Shown: positions 1 to 12,289, counted from the first letter of the stretch. The stretch is 64,000 nucleotides of DNA from Klebsiella quasipneumoniae subsp. quasipneumoniae (GCF_020525925.1 NZ_CP084876.1:620001-684000), one strand, 5' to 3'. A program made the numbers and translations. Notes: generated by a model not told the origin, from the sequence alone.

Positions 1-435
1 CTCGAAGGTCGTCGCCGGATGGCCGGGCGAGGTAAAGGCTTCGCCGGGCTGCATCTCCCAGCGCCACAGCTCTATCATATTCGGCCCGGCGGTGCCGGCG
101 AGGAGCCTGGCGCTGCCCCCCAGCGGGCCTTGCCAGAGGGTGGGGATCTGCTCGGCGGGAATAATATGCAACGCGGGTTCGCTAGCCACATTGACAATAT
201 CCGCCACCGAGACGCCCAGCGCGGCGGCGAGTTTGCAGAGGATCGCAATGCTGGGGTTGGCGGCCTCTTTTTCCATCTCGACCAGCATGCCTTTGCTGAT
301 GCTGGCCCGGCGCGACAGCTCGTCCAGCGACATTTTTTTCGCTTTACGGTAGGCCTTCAGCCGCGTGGCGACGGCGCGACTTACCTGGTCGACATCAGAT
401 CCTGAATCGGTCGTTATATTGACTTTTACGTTCAT
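1..435 (-). CDS. XRE-family regulator with cupin domain, 3' end outside window
   Basis: The reading frame starts at an ATG at 433-435 and runs leftwards off the window, so only about 145 residues are visible. The first ~20 residues are a short lead. A helix-turn-helix of the XRE/SinR type follows (residues about 20-75, including the stretch MSLDELSRRASISKGMLVEM). After a linker comes the start of a small beta-barrel cupin-like domain (LWRWEMQPGE). This is the usual build of small-molecule-responsive repressors such as the YdcN/PuuR type. It is divergent from the B3/4-domain gene at 479 with only 43 bp between the starts, so it probably controls that gene and itself. The ligand is unknown. The class call is good; no specific gene name is supported. 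Confidence 0.8.
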   Translation of the reverse strand, partial: MNVKVNITTDSGSDVDQVSRAVATRLKAYRKAKKMSLDELSRRASISKGMLVEMEKEAANPSIAILCKLAAALGVSVADIVNVASEPALHIIPAEQIPTLWQGPLGGSARLLAGTAGPNMIELWRWEMQPGEAFTSPGHPATTFE

Positions 436-463
436 TGGTCACTATGATGAAACAAATTGGTCA
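434..463. promoter_or_regulatory. Direct repeat ATTGGTCA in divergent promoter
   Basis: ATTGGTCA occurs at 434-441 and again at 456-463, 22 bp apart (two helical turns). The pair lies in the 43-bp gap between the XRE-cupin regulator and the B3/4 gene, and the first copy overlaps the regulator's start codon. This is a plausible operator for the adjacent regulator; binding is inferred only from position and repetition. Confidence 0.4.
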
Positions 464-478
464 TTACAGGATTATCGA

Positions 479-1186
479 ATGCGTAGCGTAACGCCGTCAA
501 TCGAATCTGCGGTCAGCCGCCTGGCGCCGGGCTTTCGGGCATTAAGTATTGTGGTGGAGAGCGCGCCGGTGGCCAATCCCGCCGTCGCGGAACAGGCGCT
601 GGCCGAGGCCTGCCTGGCGGTGCAGCAGGATGATGTGCCCTGGGCGCAAGCGCACCTGGCGGCATGGGATGAAGCGTTCAGCGCCTTCGGCGCGAAGGCG
701 AAACGTACCCCCTGTTCGGCGCAGGCGCTGCGCAAGCGGGTGCTGAAAGAGGGGAGCCTGCCGGCCATCGATCCGGTGGTGGATATCTACAACGCGATCA
801 GCATTCGCTATGCCATCCCGGTCGGTGGGGAAAATCTGGCCGCCTACCGTGGCGAACCGCGGCTGGCCATTGCCCGCGGCGATGAGCCATTCGATACGCT
901 GAAATCGGCAGAGCCGGTGGTGGAATATCCGGAGCCGGGCGAAGTCATCTGGCGGGATGATATAGGCGTAACCTGCCGACGCTGGAACTGGCGGCAGGGC
1001 GTACGCACCCGGCTGGACAGCGGCGCGCAGACGATGTGGTTTATTCTCGAAAGCCTGCCGGCGATGCCGTTGTCGGCCCTGCATGAGGCGGGAGAGCAGC
1101 TGGTAGGCTATCTGCAGCAGCTGATGCCCGGCGCCCGCGCCTCGATAACGCTGCTGCGAGCCGATGACGAGGGCGATCTACGCTGA
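479..1186 (+). CDS. B3/B4 tRNA-binding-domain protein
   Basis: A 235-residue protein from the ATG at 479; the frame is open further upstream, but that part would overlap the divergent regulator. The central part (about residues 85-200) resembles the B3/B4 domain of the phenylalanyl-tRNA synthetase beta chain as found in stand-alone proteins, with segments such as DPVVDIYNAISIRYAIPVGG and a following GDE/EPGEVIWRDD region. Free-standing B3/4 proteins are thought to act in editing or binding of aminoacyl-tRNA or amino-acid-like ligands, but their role is not established. Its head-to-head partner is an XRE-cupin regulator, a common arrangement for this family, which suggests ligand-controlled expression. 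There is no signal peptide or membrane segment. Confidence 0.75.
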   Translation: MRSVTPSIESAVSRLAPGFRALSIVVESAPVANPAVAEQALAEACLAVQQDDVPWAQAHLAAWDEAFSAFGAKAKRTPCSAQALRKRVLKEGSLPAIDPVVDIYNAISIRYAIPVGGENLAAYRGEPRLAIARGDEPFDTLKSAEPVVEYPEPGEVIWRDDIGVTCRRWNWRQGVRTRLDSGAQTMWFILESLPAMPLSALHEAGEQLVGYLQQLMPGARASITLLRADDEGDLR

Positions 1187-1271
1187 GCGGCGATGATCAG
1201 CGATCTCTCTTCAACTGGACAGGATTTGCGTATAAACTCGCGGGTTTTACTATTCCGGAGGCGGAGAGGCG

Positions 1272-2402
1272 ATGAGCCAGGCAGAGTTAAACGGTGAGTT
1301 ATTCACATTAGAGCGGTTCCCACCTAACGCTGAAGAAGAAGCGCTTCAGGCGTGGGAAGCGGCGGATGAATATCTGCTGCAACAGGTGAATGACGTCGAC
1401 GGCCTGACGCTCATCTTCAACGACGGCTTCGGCGCGCTCGCCTGCGCGCTGGCGGAACGCAACCCGGTGAGCATCAACGACTCCTTTATCTCCGAGCTGG
1501 CGACCCGCCACAACCTGCGGATGAACGGCATTGATGAAGAGAGTGTGCGTTTTCAGGATAGCCTGAGCCCGCTGCCGGCCGCGCCGGCGCTGGTGCTGAT
1601 TAAGGTGCCAAAGCAGCTGGCGCTGCTGGAACAGCAGCTGCGCGCCCTGCGCGAAGTGGTGACGCCGGAAACCCGCATTATCGCCGCGGCGAAAGCGCGC
1701 GATGTGCATAACTCGACGCTGGCGCTGTTTGAAAAAATCCTCGGCACCACCACCACCTCGCTGGCGTGGAAAAAAGCGCGTCTGATCCACTGCGTTTTCA
1801 CCGCCCCTGAGCTTGCCGATGCGCCGCAAACCTACAGCTGGAAGCTGGACGGCACGCCGTGGACCATCCACAACCATGCCAACGTCTTTGCCCGCAGCGG
1901 TCTGGATATCGGCGCGCGCTTCTTCCTGCAGCATTTACCGTCTGATTTAGAAGGCGAGATCGCCGATCTCGGCTGCGGCAACGGGGTAATAGGCCTGCAG
2001 GCGCTGGCGCAGAACCCCCATGCCCGCGTGATGTTCACCGATGAGTCGCACATGGCGGTGGCTTCCAGCCGGTTGAACGTTGAGCACAACCTGCCGGACG
2101 ATATTGACCGTTGTGAATTTATGGTCAACAACTCGCTCTCCGGCATTGAGCCGGACCGCTTTACGGCGATCCTGTGCAATCCGCCGTTCCACCAGCAGCA
2201 CGCCATTACCGACCATATCGCCTGGCAGATGTTTAACGACGCCCGCCGCAGCCTGAAATACGGCGGTGAGCTGTACGTCGTCGGCAACCGTCATCTCGAC
2301 TACTTCCGTAAGCTGAAGCGCGCTTTTGGTAACTGCACGACGATTGCGACGAACAATAAGTTTGTCATTTTGAAAGCAACGAAGGTGCGTAAACAGCGCT
2401 GA
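1272..2402 (+). CDS. rlmG: 23S rRNA (guanine-1835-N2)-methyltransferase RlmG
   Basis: A 376-residue protein, the length known for RlmG (formerly YgjO). It methylates N2 of G1835 in 23S rRNA using S-adenosylmethionine. The N-terminal half is the non-catalytic methyltransferase-like domain of the RsmC/RlmG family. The C-terminal half has the SAM-binding motif [13 protein letters not shown] and the catalytic NPPFHQ motif typical of N2-guanine methyltransferases. The start at 1272 follows a purine-rich GGAGGCGGAGAGG stretch. The gene converges on fadH, with the tandem repeat array between them, and rlmG-fadH adjacency is as in E. coli. Confidence 0.95.
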   Translation: MSQAELNGELFTLERFPPNAEEEALQAWEAADEYLLQQVNDVDGLTLIFNDGFGALACALAERNPVSINDSFISELATRHNLRMNGIDEESVRFQDSLSPLPAAPALVLIKVPKQLALLEQQLRALREVVTPETRIIAAAKARDVHNSTLALFEKILGTTTTSLAWKKARLIHCVFTAPELADAPQTYSWKLDGTPWTIHNHANVFARSGLDIGARFFLQHLPSDLEGEIADLGCGNGVIGLQALAQNPHARVMFTDESHMAVASSRLNVEHNLPDDIDRCEFMVNNSLSGIEPDRFTAILCNPPFHQQHAITDHIAWQMFNDARRSLKYGGELYVVGNRHLDYFRKLKRAFGNCTTIATNNKFVILKATKVRKQR

Positions 2403-2430
2403 TCCGTGTGGCTATTTCCCCGGCTTGCGG

Positions 2431-2622
2431 CTGTCGCCTTAGCCGGGCTACCGACTGTCGCCTTAGCCGGGCTACCGACTGTCGCCTTAGCCGGGCTACC
2501 GACTGTCGCCTTAGCCGGGCTACCGACTGTCGCCTTAGCCGGGCTACCGACTGTCGCCTTAGCCGGGCTACCGACTGTCGCCTTAGCCGGGCTACCGACT
2601 GTCGCTTTAGCCGGGCTACCGT
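2431..2622. repeat. 24-bp tandem repeat array, eight units
   Basis: Eight head-to-tail units of exactly 24 bp, beginning at 2431, 2455, 2479, 2503, 2527, 2551, 2575 and 2599. Each contains CTGTCGCCTTAGCCGGGCTA followed by CCGA. The first seven are identical; the last differs by one C to T (CGCTTTAG) and by its final base. Because 24 is a multiple of three, several frames stay open across it, giving meaningless repetitive reading frames. The array lies in the gap between convergent rlmG and fadH. The part GCCGGGCTACC looks like one arm of the REP element just downstream, so the array may be an expanded REP fragment. Confidence 0.95.
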
Positions 2623-2637
2623 TCGGGATTATCGTGG

Positions 2638-2672
2638 TAGCCCGGGGAAGGCGCATCGCGCCGCCCCCGGGA
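2638..2672. repeat. REP/PU-type palindromic element
   Basis: TAGCCCGGGGAAGGCGCATC followed by GCGCCGCCCCCGGGA is an imperfect GC-rich palindrome of the REP class found between convergent enterobacterial genes. It sits just before the fadH stop codon and can fold in either transcript, so it may protect the 3' end or end transcription. Confidence 0.75.
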
Positions 2673-2676
2673 CACG

Positions 2677-4740
<2,064 letters not shown>

Positions 4741-4822
4741 TTACTAATTTAGCCGTCGTGGAGAAAAAGGGAAAAGGGGAGTGCGGTGATTGTGATGGGA
4801 TTCAAAGAACGGCGAAGCGTTG

Positions 4823-4932
4823 CCCCTCACCCCGGTCCTCTCCCAAAGGGAGAGGGGGAAAGCGGGCACTGAAAGTCAGGCTTCGCGCTGAACGGTTCCC
4901 TCTCCCGCCGGGAGAGGATTAGGGTGAGGGGG
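4823..4932. repeat. Inverted repeat element of the CCCTCTCCC/GGGAGAGGG type
   Basis: Two facing arms, CCCCTCACCCCGGTCCTCTC near 4823 and GAGAGGATTAGGGTGAGGGG near 4913, each with an internal CTCCC/GGGAG hairpin, form a large dyad between lsrK and fadH. The right arm overlaps the last codons and the stop codon of lsrK (4919). Related hairpins occur after lsrG (13495-13525), so lsr is bracketed by similar elements. Confidence 0.7.
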
Positions 4933-6517
4933 AAGACACAGCGCGCGGGCGGCGTTCGAGGCCCGGCGCCTGCCACATCGACGTTGTCAGCCCGCTATCG
5001 ACAAGACCAAGCTGATCGGCATATACCGACTGCCATTTACTCATCATCTCCTGATACAGCTCGCGATGCTGCGGATTAGGGGTGAACTCGCGGTGCCAGC
5101 TCACTAACTTTTCTCCGGCGCTGGCCATGTCGCCGTACAGCCCGGCGCCAGCGCCGGCGGCGATGGCGCAGCCGAGGGCGGTGGCTTCGCGGACCACCGG
5201 CACCCGCACCGGCAGGCCGGTGACGTCGCTGAGGATCTGGCTCCACAGCGCTCCCTTCGAGCCGCCGCCGGCAAACACCAGGCTATCGAAAGTCACCCCG
5301 GAAAACTGCGATATCTGCGCCAGGTTGCAGGCGGAGACAATCGCCGCGTTCTCCTCCAGGGCGCGGAACAGAGTGGCTTTATTGCACTTCTCCGGATCGA
5401 TGGAGAGGTTAATAAACGACGGCGCGGCGTGGTACCACTGCTTAAAGTGCATGGCGTCGGAAAAAATAGGCATCACGCCGTGGGAACCGGCGGGTACGCG
5501 GCTGGCCATCTCCTCCAGCAGCGAATAGGCATCGACGCCGAGGCGCTCGGCAATCAGCTTTTCTTCAGCGCAGAAGGCGTCGCGGAACCAGCGCATGGTC
5601 AGGCCGGTAAAAAAGCTGATGGACTCCGCCTGCGCCATGCCGGGAATGACGTGAGGATTAACGCGAATATTCATCTGCGGGTCGGTGCGCACCTGCGGCA
5701 GATTCACCACCTGCTGCCAGAAGGTGCCGCCGAGCACTGCGCTTTGTCCGGCGCGCACCACCCCGAGCCCCAGGCAGCCGAGCTGCACGTCGCCGCCGCC
5801 CATCACCACCGGCGTCCCGGCGCGCAGGCCGCTCTGCTGGGCTGCCGCTTCGGTGACGGCGCCCAGCAGCGTGCCGGTCTCTTTCACCGGCGACAGCATA
5901 TCGGCGCGCAGCCCGGCCATATCCAGCAGCGCCGGACGCCAGTCGCGGCTGAACAGATCGAGCATGCCGGTGGTGCCCGCGTTTGACGGGTCGACCGCCA
6001 GCTCGCCGGAAAGCTTCGCCGCCAGCCAGTCGCTGATCATGGTGATGGTCGCCGCCTTGCGGTAGATATCGGGCCGATGGTGCGCCAGCCACAGCAGGCG
6101 CGGCATCGCGCTGAGCGCCAGCGTTTGCCCGGAGACCTCGTACACCTCGGATTCAAAACGATAGTCGTGGATCTCTTTAAGCTCCGCGACTTCGCGGCTG
6201 GCGCGGGCATCAACGTTGGCGCAGGCCCAGATGGCCTCGCCGTTGCGGTCATAGAGGACGATCCCTTCGCGCATCGAACAGCAGGCGACGGACTGAATAT
6301 CGGCGGGAGAGAGCCGGGCGGCGTCGAGCGCCTGGCGAAAGCACTGGCAGGCCAGCTGCCAGTTGGTGGTAAGGTCGAACTCCATCGAGCCGGGGACGTT
6401 ATCGACGCTCAGGTGTTTCCATTCGGCCTGGCCCACCGCCAGCTGGCGGCCATTGAGATCGAAAATGACCGCCCGAATGCTGCCGGTCCCGGCATCTAAC
6501 GCTAACAGGTAACTCAT
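4919..6517 (-). CDS. lsrK: Autoinducer-2 kinase
   Basis: A 532-residue FGGY-family carbohydrate kinase beginning [20 protein letters not shown]. LsrK phosphorylates imported AI-2 (the open form, DPD) with ATP in the cytoplasm, trapping it and creating the inducer that inactivates LsrR. Visible kinase signatures are DAGTGS near the start, [14 protein letters not shown] in the middle and [17 protein letters not shown] toward the end, matching the ATP-binding fold. The gene lies downstream of lsrR on the same strand, the usual lsrRK arrangement divergent from lsrACDBFG. The last few codons (SSPSP and the stop) are encoded by the neighbouring inverted repeat, so the natural C-terminus has been replaced or trimmed by the element. 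Confidence 0.96.
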   Translation of the reverse strand: MSYLLALDAGTGSIRAVIFDLNGRQLAVGQAEWKHLSVDNVPGSMEFDLTTNWQLACQCFRQALDAARLSPADIQSVACCSMREGIVLYDRNGEAIWACANVDARASREVAELKEIHDYRFESEVYEVSGQTLALSAMPRLLWLAHHRPDIYRKAATITMISDWLAAKLSGELAVDPSNAGTTGMLDLFSRDWRPALLDMAGLRADMLSPVKETGTLLGAVTEAAAQQSGLRAGTPVVMGGGDVQLGCLGLGVVRAGQSAVLGGTFWQQVVNLPQVRTDPQMNIRVNPHVIPGMAQAESISFFTGLTMRWFRDAFCAEEKLIAERLGVDAYSLLEEMASRVPAGSHGVMPIFSDAMHFKQWYHAAPSFINLSIDPEKCNKATLFRALEENAAIVSACNLAQISQFSGVTFDSLVFAGGGSKGALWSQILSDVTGLPVRVPVVREATALGCAIAAGAGAGLYGDMASAGEKLVSWHREFTPNPQHRELYQEMMSKWQSVYADQLGLVDSGLTTSMWQAPGLERRPRAVSSPSP

Positions 6518-6554
6518 GACATGCGCCTCGCTGTTGTCGCGCGGCGCCGGGCCT

Positions 6555-7526
6555 TCAGGAGGCCAGTGCGAGCACCGCGCGTGCTGTTGTCTCTTCCGTT
6601 ACCAGGCCATTAATCCGCTTGCCAATCAGAGCGGCATGAATCGCCTGCGCTTTTTGTTCTCCTCCGGCGACGCCGACGATGGTCGGCAGCTGCGCCAGCT
6701 CATCCAGGGTCACGCCGAGCAGTTCCCGATGGATCTCCAGCCCCTCTACCGGCCGGCCGTCGGCCTGCAGGAAATAACCTAAAATGTCGCCGACCGCCCC
6801 TTTGCGGGCGTACATCAGCTGTTCGCCCTCGCTGATATAGCCGGAGCGCAGAATGGTCGCGTCGCGCCGCTGATCGATAGCGCCAATGCCAACCACCGCC
6901 GCGTCCGCCGCCGTCGCCGCCAGCATCACATCGCGCACGCTGGATTCGCGGCGCAGGATTTCGGCGACCTCCGCCGACGAGACCCGCAGCGGCGCCGGAA
7001 TAATGCTCACGCTGCAGGCGGCATCCAGCTGACCGATGCCGGTCATATAGGGGCCGACGCCGCCGGAGAGGGTCACCAGCCGCACCTGCTGCGAGCCGAT
7101 AAAGCCGCTGAGATGCTGCAGGCAGCTCATGGTGGCTTCGCCGAAGCCGACCGCCAGCAGCTGTCCCGGTTGCAGAATCCCCATCAGCGACTGCGCCGCG
7201 CCTATCCCCAGCCGGGTATTCATCGGCGGGGTGTTGAGCGCCGGCAGCACGCGAGCAATCTTGAGGCCAAAGCGCTGCTGGAGTTCGCTTTCCAGCGCCA
7301 GACACCCTTCATAGCGCGAGTTGATCTGCACGCGGATCACCCCGGACTGGCGACCTTTCTCCAGCAGGCGGGAAATCTTCAGCCGCGGCAGCCCCAAACG
7401 CTCGCCGATGTCGTTTTGCGTCAGGCCGTCGTGGTAGTAACACCACGCCACCCGCGCCACCAGCTCTTCCTCGGCTAACGCCAGCCCGGCGTAGCGATGG
7501 TCTTCCGTAATGCGTTTTTCGCTCAT
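6555..7526 (-). CDS. lsrR: lsr operon transcriptional repressor LsrR
   Basis: A 323-residue SorC/DeoR-type regulator. The N-terminal helix-turn-helix lies around residues 30-60 ([20 protein letters not shown]). The rest is a sugar-phosphate-binding domain of the SorC family, with [16 protein letters not shown] and ending at [17 protein letters not shown]. LsrR represses the divergent lsrA operon and its own lsrRK transcript until phospho-AI-2 binds. It is divergent from lsrA with 218 bp between the starts, a gap that holds matched dyads and CRP-like sites. Confidence 0.96.
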   Translation of the reverse strand: MSEKRITEDHRYAGLALAEEELVARVAWCYYHDGLTQNDIGERLGLPRLKISRLLEKGRQSGVIRVQINSRYEGCLALESELQQRFGLKIARVLPALNTPPMNTRLGIGAAQSLMGILQPGQLLAVGFGEATMSCLQHLSGFIGSQQVRLVTLSGGVGPYMTGIGQLDAACSVSIIPAPLRVSSAEVAEILRRESSVRDVMLAATAADAAVVGIGAIDQRRDATILRSGYISEGEQLMYARKGAVGDILGYFLQADGRPVEGLEIHRELLGVTLDELAQLPTIVGVAGGEQKAQAIHAALIGKRINGLVTEETTARAVLALAS

Positions 7527-7529
7527 AAA

Positions 7530-7564
7530 TTGAACTCTTATAAAAATTTAGATCATATGTTCGC
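7530..7564. promoter_or_regulatory. Candidate LsrR dyad, lsrR side
   Basis: TTGAAC at 7530-7535 and GTTCGC at 7559-7564 form an inverted pair with a 23-bp AT-rich spacer, just upstream of the lsrR start. The same layout, with the same spacer, occurs on the lsrA side. Assignment to LsrR is inferred from location and symmetry. Confidence 0.55.
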
Positions 7565-7653
7565 TATTGCGCGGCCGGAAAGTGTGAGCCGACTGGCAAA
7601 ACGGATCTTTCCTCTCTGGCCCCTTTTTTCCGGACGATCTAAAGCGCCAAACT

Positions 7654-7669
7654 GTGATCTTCGCACGGT
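7654..7669. promoter_or_regulatory. Candidate CRP site in lsr control region
   Basis: TGTGATCTTCGCACGG resembles the CRP consensus TGTGA-N6-TCACA, with a strong left half and a weaker right half. A second weaker match, TGTGAGCCGACTGGCA, begins near 7579. lsr is known to be cAMP-CRP dependent in E. coli, so CRP control is expected. Confidence 0.5.
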
Positions 7670-7696
7670 TGTAAATATAGTTCACCGTCTACGCTT

Positions 7697-7731
7697 TTGA
7701 ACATTATTAAATTTAAAAATCATTTGTTCAA
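7697..7731. promoter_or_regulatory. Candidate LsrR dyad, lsrA side
   Basis: TTGAAC at 7697-7702 and GTTCAA at 7726-7731 form a perfect inverted pair with a 23-bp AT-rich spacer, ending 13 bp before the lsrA start. It mirrors the dyad at 7530-7564. Confidence 0.6.
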
Positions 7732-7744
7732 ACGAGGCGCGACG

Positions 7745-9232
7745 ATGAAGCCACTGCTTGAAGCTCGCCAGATCCGCAAACAGTTCTCCGGCGTTGCCGT
7801 GCTGAAGGGCATCGACTTTACGCTATGCGCGGGCCAGGTGCATGCGCTGATGGGGGGCAACGGCGCGGGTAAATCGACGCTGATGAAGATCATCGCCGGC
7901 GTCGAAACCCCGGATAGCGGTGAACTGACGATCGGCGAACGCGCGTTTGCGCGCCTTAACCCGGCGCTGGCCCACCAGCTGGGCATCTATCTGGTGCCGC
8001 AGGAGCCGATGCTGTTTCCCAACCTCAGCGTGCGCGAGAACATTCTCTTTCGTCTGCCGAAGCGGGCGGATACCGCCGCGCGGCTGCAGGAAAAACTGCA
8101 GCAGCTGAACTGCCAGATCAACCTGGACGCCAGCGCCAGCACGCTTGAGGTAGCCGATCAACAGATGGTCGAGATCCTGCGCGGCCTGATGCGCGAGGCG
8201 CGGATCCTGATCCTTGATGAACCCACCGCCTCTTTAACGCCGGGCGAAACGGAAAGGTTGTTTCAGCAGATCCGGGCATTGCAGGGGCTCGGCGTGGGGA
8301 TCGTCTTTATCTCGCACAAACTGCCGGAAATCCGCCAGCTTGCCAGCCATGTGTCGGTGATGCGCGATGGGGCGGTAGTGCTCAGCGGCGAAACGGCGGG
8401 CTACGGCGACCAACAGCTTATCAGCGCCATGACGCCGGCCAGCCGCGACCATGCGCTGAGCGACACGCAAAAGCTGTGGCTGGCGCTGCCGGGCAACCGC
8501 CGCACCCAGGCGCAGGATTTTCCCGTTTTGCGGGTGGAGGATCTCACCGGCGAAGGTTTTATCGATCTCAGTCTGGAGATCCGCGCCGGGGAGATCGTCG
8601 GCCTCGCCGGGCTGGTGGGATCCGGGCGCACCGAATTTGCCGAAACCTTATACGGCCTGCGTCCGCCGCGCGCCGGGCGGATCTGGCTGGAGAACCGCGA
8701 GATTAGTCAGGAGAGCACCCACGCCAGGCTGGCCAGCGGGCTGGTCTATCTACCCGAAGACCGCCAGGTCTCCGGGCTGTTTCTCGATGCGCCGGTGCGC
8801 TGGAACACGGTGATGTTCAATCAGCCGTCGTGGTGGCAGCAGGGGAAACGGGAGGCGGCGGTGGTCGAACGCTATCACCGGGCGCTGGGGATCAAGCTGG
8901 CCGATGGCGATCAGCCGGTGCGTACCCTCTCCGGCGGCAACCAGCAGAAGGTGCTGCTGGCGCGCTGTCTGGAGGCTAACCCGCTGCTGTTGATCGTCGA
9001 TGAACCGACGCGCGGCGTGGATGTCTCCGCCCGCGCCGATATCTATCAGTTGCTGAAAAGCGTTGCCGCGCAAAATGTGGCGGTGCTGATGATCTCCAGC
9101 GATCTGGATGAGTTCGTTGGCCTGGCCGACCGGGTGTTGGTGATGCATCAGGGCCGCTACAGCGGCGAACTGGCGCGGCAGGCGTTGACCGTCGATCGCA
9201 TGATGACCCTGGCCTTTGGAGGGCAGGCATGA
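7745..9232 (+). CDS. lsrA: AI-2 ABC transporter ATP-binding protein
   Basis: A 495-residue protein from the ATG at 7745; sixteen open codons upstream are ignored because they overlap the candidate operator. It is a fused double ATPase of the ribose-transporter type that powers AI-2 import. The first domain has a full Walker A (GGNGAGKST, residues 37-45) and Walker B (ILDEPTAS). The second has a degenerate Walker A ([10 protein letters not shown]) but an intact signature LSGGNQQKV and Walker B (IVDEPTRG), as usual in this family. It is first in lsrACDBFG, and its 3' end overlaps lsrC by 4 bp, indicating translational coupling. Confidence 0.96.
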   Translation: MKPLLEARQIRKQFSGVAVLKGIDFTLCAGQVHALMGGNGAGKSTLMKIIAGVETPDSGELTIGERAFARLNPALAHQLGIYLVPQEPMLFPNLSVRENILFRLPKRADTAARLQEKLQQLNCQINLDASASTLEVADQQMVEILRGLMREARILILDEPTASLTPGETERLFQQIRALQGLGVGIVFISHKLPEIRQLASHVSVMRDGAVVLSGETAGYGDQQLISAMTPASRDHALSDTQKLWLALPGNRRTQAQDFPVLRVEDLTGEGFIDLSLEIRAGEIVGLAGLVGSGRTEFAETLYGLRPPRAGRIWLENREISQESTHARLASGLVYLPEDRQVSGLFLDAPVRWNTVMFNQPSWWQQGKREAAVVERYHRALGIKLADGDQPVRTLSGGNQQKVLLARCLEANPLLLIVDEPTRGVDVSARADIYQLLKSVAAQNVAVLMISSDLDEFVGLADRVLVMHQGRYSGELARQALTVDRMMTLAFGGQA

Positions 9233-10263
9233 AAACGTTACTCAAGAATCGCGAACTGAGCGCCTTCTTCGCCATCGTGGCGCTGTTTGCCGTGCTGGTG
9301 GCGCTCAATCCGGCCTATTTCAGCCTGCAGACGCTGGCGATGATTTTCGCCAGCTCGCAAATCCTGTGCCTGCTGGCGCTGGGGGCAACGCTGGTGATGC
9401 TGACTCGCAATATCGACGTGTCGGTGGGCTCCACCGTTGGCCTGAGCGCCATCGCCGTTGGGGTGGCGCTGAACAACGGCTACGGGCTGGCGACGGCGAT
9501 CGCCTTCGCGCTGGCGATTGGCGCGCTGGCCGGGGCTTTTAACGGCCTGCTGGTGGTGGGGCTGCGCATTCCGGCGATCGTCGCCACCCTCGGCACGCTG
9601 GGGTTGTATCGCGGGGTGATGTTGCTGTGGACCGGCGGGAAATGGATCGAAGGCTTGCCCGATAGCCTGAAATCGCTCTCGGAGCCGCTGTTTATCGGCG
9701 TCTCGCCGCTGGGCTGGCTGGTGCTGGCGCTGCTGCTGGCGGGCGCATGGCTGCTGTCGCGCACCGCCTCTGGGCGTGATTTCTATGCCGTTGGCGATAA
9801 CCTCGCCGCTGCCCGCCAGCTGGGCGTGGCGGTCAACCGCACGCGGATGCTGGCCTTTACCCTCAACGGTATGCTGGCGGCCTGCGCCGGGATCGTCTTC
9901 GCCGCGCAGATTGGCTTTGTGCCCAATCAGACCGGCAGCGGCCTGGAGATGAAAGCCATCGCCGCCTGCGTGCTGGGCGGGATTTCGCTGCTCGGCGGCA
10001 CCGGCACCCTGCTCGGCGCGTTTCTCGGCGCCTTCTTCCTCACCCAAATCGACACCGTGCTGGTGCTGTTCCGCCTTCCCGCCTGGTGGAATGATTTTAT
10101 CGCCGGCCTGGTCCTGCTCGGGGTGCTGGTCCTTGATGGCCGCCTGCGCCAGGCGCTGACCCGCCATCAGCGGGCGCTGAAGTACAGCCGTTTCCAGCCC
10201 GGCAACAAAGGGGGCAAACAGGTTGCCCGCTTTCCCGAACGCAAAAGCAAAGAGGTGGCGTAA
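9229..10263 (+). CDS. lsrC: AI-2 ABC transporter permease LsrC
   Basis: A 344-residue inner-membrane permease of the ribose/AraH type with many hydrophobic helices (for example [31 protein letters not shown] and [16 protein letters not shown]). It keeps the family signature around [18 protein letters not shown] and the later [18 protein letters not shown] loop. It forms the channel with LsrD. It overlaps lsrA by 4 bp and lsrD starts directly after its stop. The C-terminal tail is basic and hydrophilic. Confidence 0.95.
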   Translation: MKTLLKNRELSAFFAIVALFAVLVALNPAYFSLQTLAMIFASSQILCLLALGATLVMLTRNIDVSVGSTVGLSAIAVGVALNNGYGLATAIAFALAIGALAGAFNGLLVVGLRIPAIVATLGTLGLYRGVMLLWTGGKWIEGLPDSLKSLSEPLFIGVSPLGWLVLALLLAGAWLLSRTASGRDFYAVGDNLAAARQLGVAVNRTRMLAFTLNGMLAACAGIVFAAQIGFVPNQTGSGLEMKAIAACVLGGISLLGGTGTLLGAFLGAFFLTQIDTVLVLFRLPAWWNDFIAGLVLLGVLVLDGRLRQALTRHQRALKYSRFQPGNKGGKQVARFPERKSKEVA

Positions 10264-11268
10264 ATGAAGCTGAAGCTTAACTGGGAAAGCGCGCTGCTGG
10301 CGTTGTTAGTCGTGGAAATCCTGCTGTTCGGCGCGCTGAATCCGCGCATGCTGGATCTCAATATGCTGCTCTTTAGCACCAGCGACTTTATCTGCATCGG
10401 CATCGTCGCGCTGCCGCTGACGCTGGTGATCATCAGCGGCGGGATCGATATTTCGCTGGGCTCGACCATCGGCCTGTGCGCCATCGCCCTCGGGGTGATG
10501 ACCCAGGCGGGCTGGCCGCTGTGGCTGGCGGTGTCGCTGACGTTGCTGCTGGGGCTGCTGTGCGGGTTAATCAACGCCGCGCTGATCCACTACACCGGCA
10601 TCAGCCCGCTGGTGATCACCCTCGGGACGCTGTATCTGTACGGCGGCGGCGCGCTGCTGCTTTCCGGCATGGCCGGCGCCACCGGCTATGAAGGGATCGG
10701 CGGCTTTCCCGACAGCTTCACCGCCTTCGCCAATTTAACCCTGGGCGGGCTGCCGCTGCCGCTGGTGCTGTTCGCGTTCATCACCTTTCTCTTCTGGCTG
10801 CTGGCCCATCGCGGGCGCTTTGGCCGCCATCTTTTTTTACTCGGGCAAAACCCGCGCGCCGCCCGCTATGCGGCGCTGTCGGTCAACGGCATCCCGTATG
10901 TGCTGTATGGCCTGGTCGGTATTGCCTCGGCGGTCGCGGCGCTGGTGATGGTCTCCTATTTCGGCTCTGCGCGTTCGGATTTAGGCCGTGACCTGCTGAT
11001 GCCGGCGCTGACCGCGGCGGTGCTCGGTGGGGCCAATATTTACGGCGGCTCGGGATCGATACTGGGTACCGCGCTGGCGGCATTGCTGGTGGGGTATCTG
11101 CAACAGGGTTTACAGATGGTCGGCATCCCCAACCAGGTGTCGAGCGCGCTGTCAGGGGCGCTGTTGGTTGTGGTGGTGATGGGGCGTTCGCTGAGCCTGC
11201 ACCGTGAATGGGTGCGCGCGACCTGGCGGCGTCTTTTCTCGCGTAAAACAATCGGAGCACAACAATGA
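10264..11268 (+). CDS. lsrD: AI-2 ABC transporter permease LsrD
   Basis: A 334-residue inner-membrane permease paired with LsrC. It shows the same family signature ([20 protein letters not shown]), a late [19 protein letters not shown] loop, and roughly nine to ten hydrophobic segments. It starts immediately after the lsrC stop and overlaps lsrB by 4 bp, so the transporter subunits are translated as a coupled unit. Confidence 0.95.
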   Translation: MKLKLNWESALLALLVVEILLFGALNPRMLDLNMLLFSTSDFICIGIVALPLTLVIISGGIDISLGSTIGLCAIALGVMTQAGWPLWLAVSLTLLLGLLCGLINAALIHYTGISPLVITLGTLYLYGGGALLLSGMAGATGYEGIGGFPDSFTAFANLTLGGLPLPLVLFAFITFLFWLLAHRGRFGRHLFLLGQNPRAARYAALSVNGIPYVLYGLVGIASAVAALVMVSYFGSARSDLGRDLLMPALTAAVLGGANIYGGSGSILGTALAALLVGYLQQGLQMVGIPNQVSSALSGALLVVVVMGRSLSLHREWVRATWRRLFSRKTIGAQQ

Positions 11269-12278
11269 AAACAAAACGTATCCTGCAGGTCAGCGCGCTG
11301 GCGCTGGCGATGAGCGTGGCAACCGCGCAAGCGGCGGACCGCATCGCCTTTATACCTAAGCTGGTCGGCGTGGGCTTCTTTACCAGCGGCGGCAACGGCG
11401 CGAAAGAGGCGGGGAAAGCGCTGGGCGTGGATGTCACCTATGACGGCCCCACCGAGCCCAGCGTCTCCGGCCAGGTGCAGCTTATCAACAACTTCGTCAA
11501 CCAGGGCTACAACGCGATTATCGTCTCAGCCGTCTCACCGGACGGCCTGTGTCCGGCGCTGAAGCGGGCGATGCAGCGCGGGGTGAAAGTCCTGACCTGG
11601 GATTCCGATACCAAGCCGGAGTGCCGCAGCATCTATATCAATCAGGGCACGCCGCAGCAGCTCGGCGGCCTGCTGGTGGAGATGGCGGAAAAGCAGGTGA
11701 CGAAGCCCGCTGCCAAAGTGGCGTTTTTCTACTCCAGCCCGACGGTGACCGACCAGAACCAGTGGGTGAAGGAAGCCAAAGCCAAAATCGAAAAAGAACA
11801 TCCGCAGTGGCAAATCGTCACCACCCAGTTTGGCTATAACGATGCCACCAAATCGTTGCAAACCGCCGAGGGGATCTTAAAAGCGTATCCCGATCTTGAC
11901 GCCATTATCGCGCCGGATGCCAATGCCCTGCCGGCGGCGGCGCAGGCGGCGGAAAACCTCAAGCGCCAGGGCGTGGCGATCGTCGGCTTTAGTACCCCCA
12001 ACGTGATGCGCCCGTACGTGGAGCGCGGCACGGTGAAAGCCTTTGGCCTGTGGGATGTGGTTCAGCAGGGCAAAATTGCGGTTAACGTCGCCGATCGTCT
12101 GCTGAAAAAGGGCGATCTTAACGTCGGCGACAGCGTTGAGGTGAAAGATATCGGCTCGCTGAAGGTCGAACCGAACAGCGTGCAGGGCTACCAGTATGAG
12201 GCGAAGGGCAACGGTATCGTGCTGCTGCCGGAGCGCGTGGTGTTCAGCAAAGAGAACATCAATAACTACGACTTCTGA
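11265..12278 (+). CDS. lsrB: AI-2 periplasmic binding protein
   Basis: A 337-residue protein with a clear signal peptide ([20 protein letters not shown] ending AQAA). The mature part is a type I periplasmic binding fold: [35 protein letters not shown] and the late [17 protein letters not shown] ligand-pocket region. LsrB captures the cyclic form of AI-2 in the periplasm and hands it to LsrCD. It lies fourth in the operon, overlapping lsrD by 4 bp, with lsrF 11 bp downstream. Confidence 0.96.
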   Translation: MKTKRILQVSALALAMSVATAQAADRIAFIPKLVGVGFFTSGGNGAKEAGKALGVDVTYDGPTEPSVSGQVQLINNFVNQGYNAIIVSAVSPDGLCPALKRAMQRGVKVLTWDSDTKPECRSIYINQGTPQQLGGLLVEMAEKQVTKPAAKVAFFYSSPTVTDQNQWVKEAKAKIEKEHPQWQIVTTQFGYNDATKSLQTAEGILKAYPDLDAIIAPDANALPAAAQAAENLKRQGVAIVGFSTPNVMRPYVERGTVKAFGLWDVVQQGKIAVNVADRLLKKGDLNVGDSVEVKDIGSLKVEPNSVQGYQYEAKGNGIVLLPERVVFSKENINNYDF

Positions 12279-12289
12279 CGGAGGATGAG

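Noticed and set aside
2431..2622. Possible CRISPR array
   Set aside because: The units are directly adjacent without spacers, and no cas genes are nearby.
9238..10167. 309-residue frame opposite lsrC
   Set aside because: Histidine/glutamine/arginine-rich composition typical of antisense frames in GC-rich genes; lsrC is certain.
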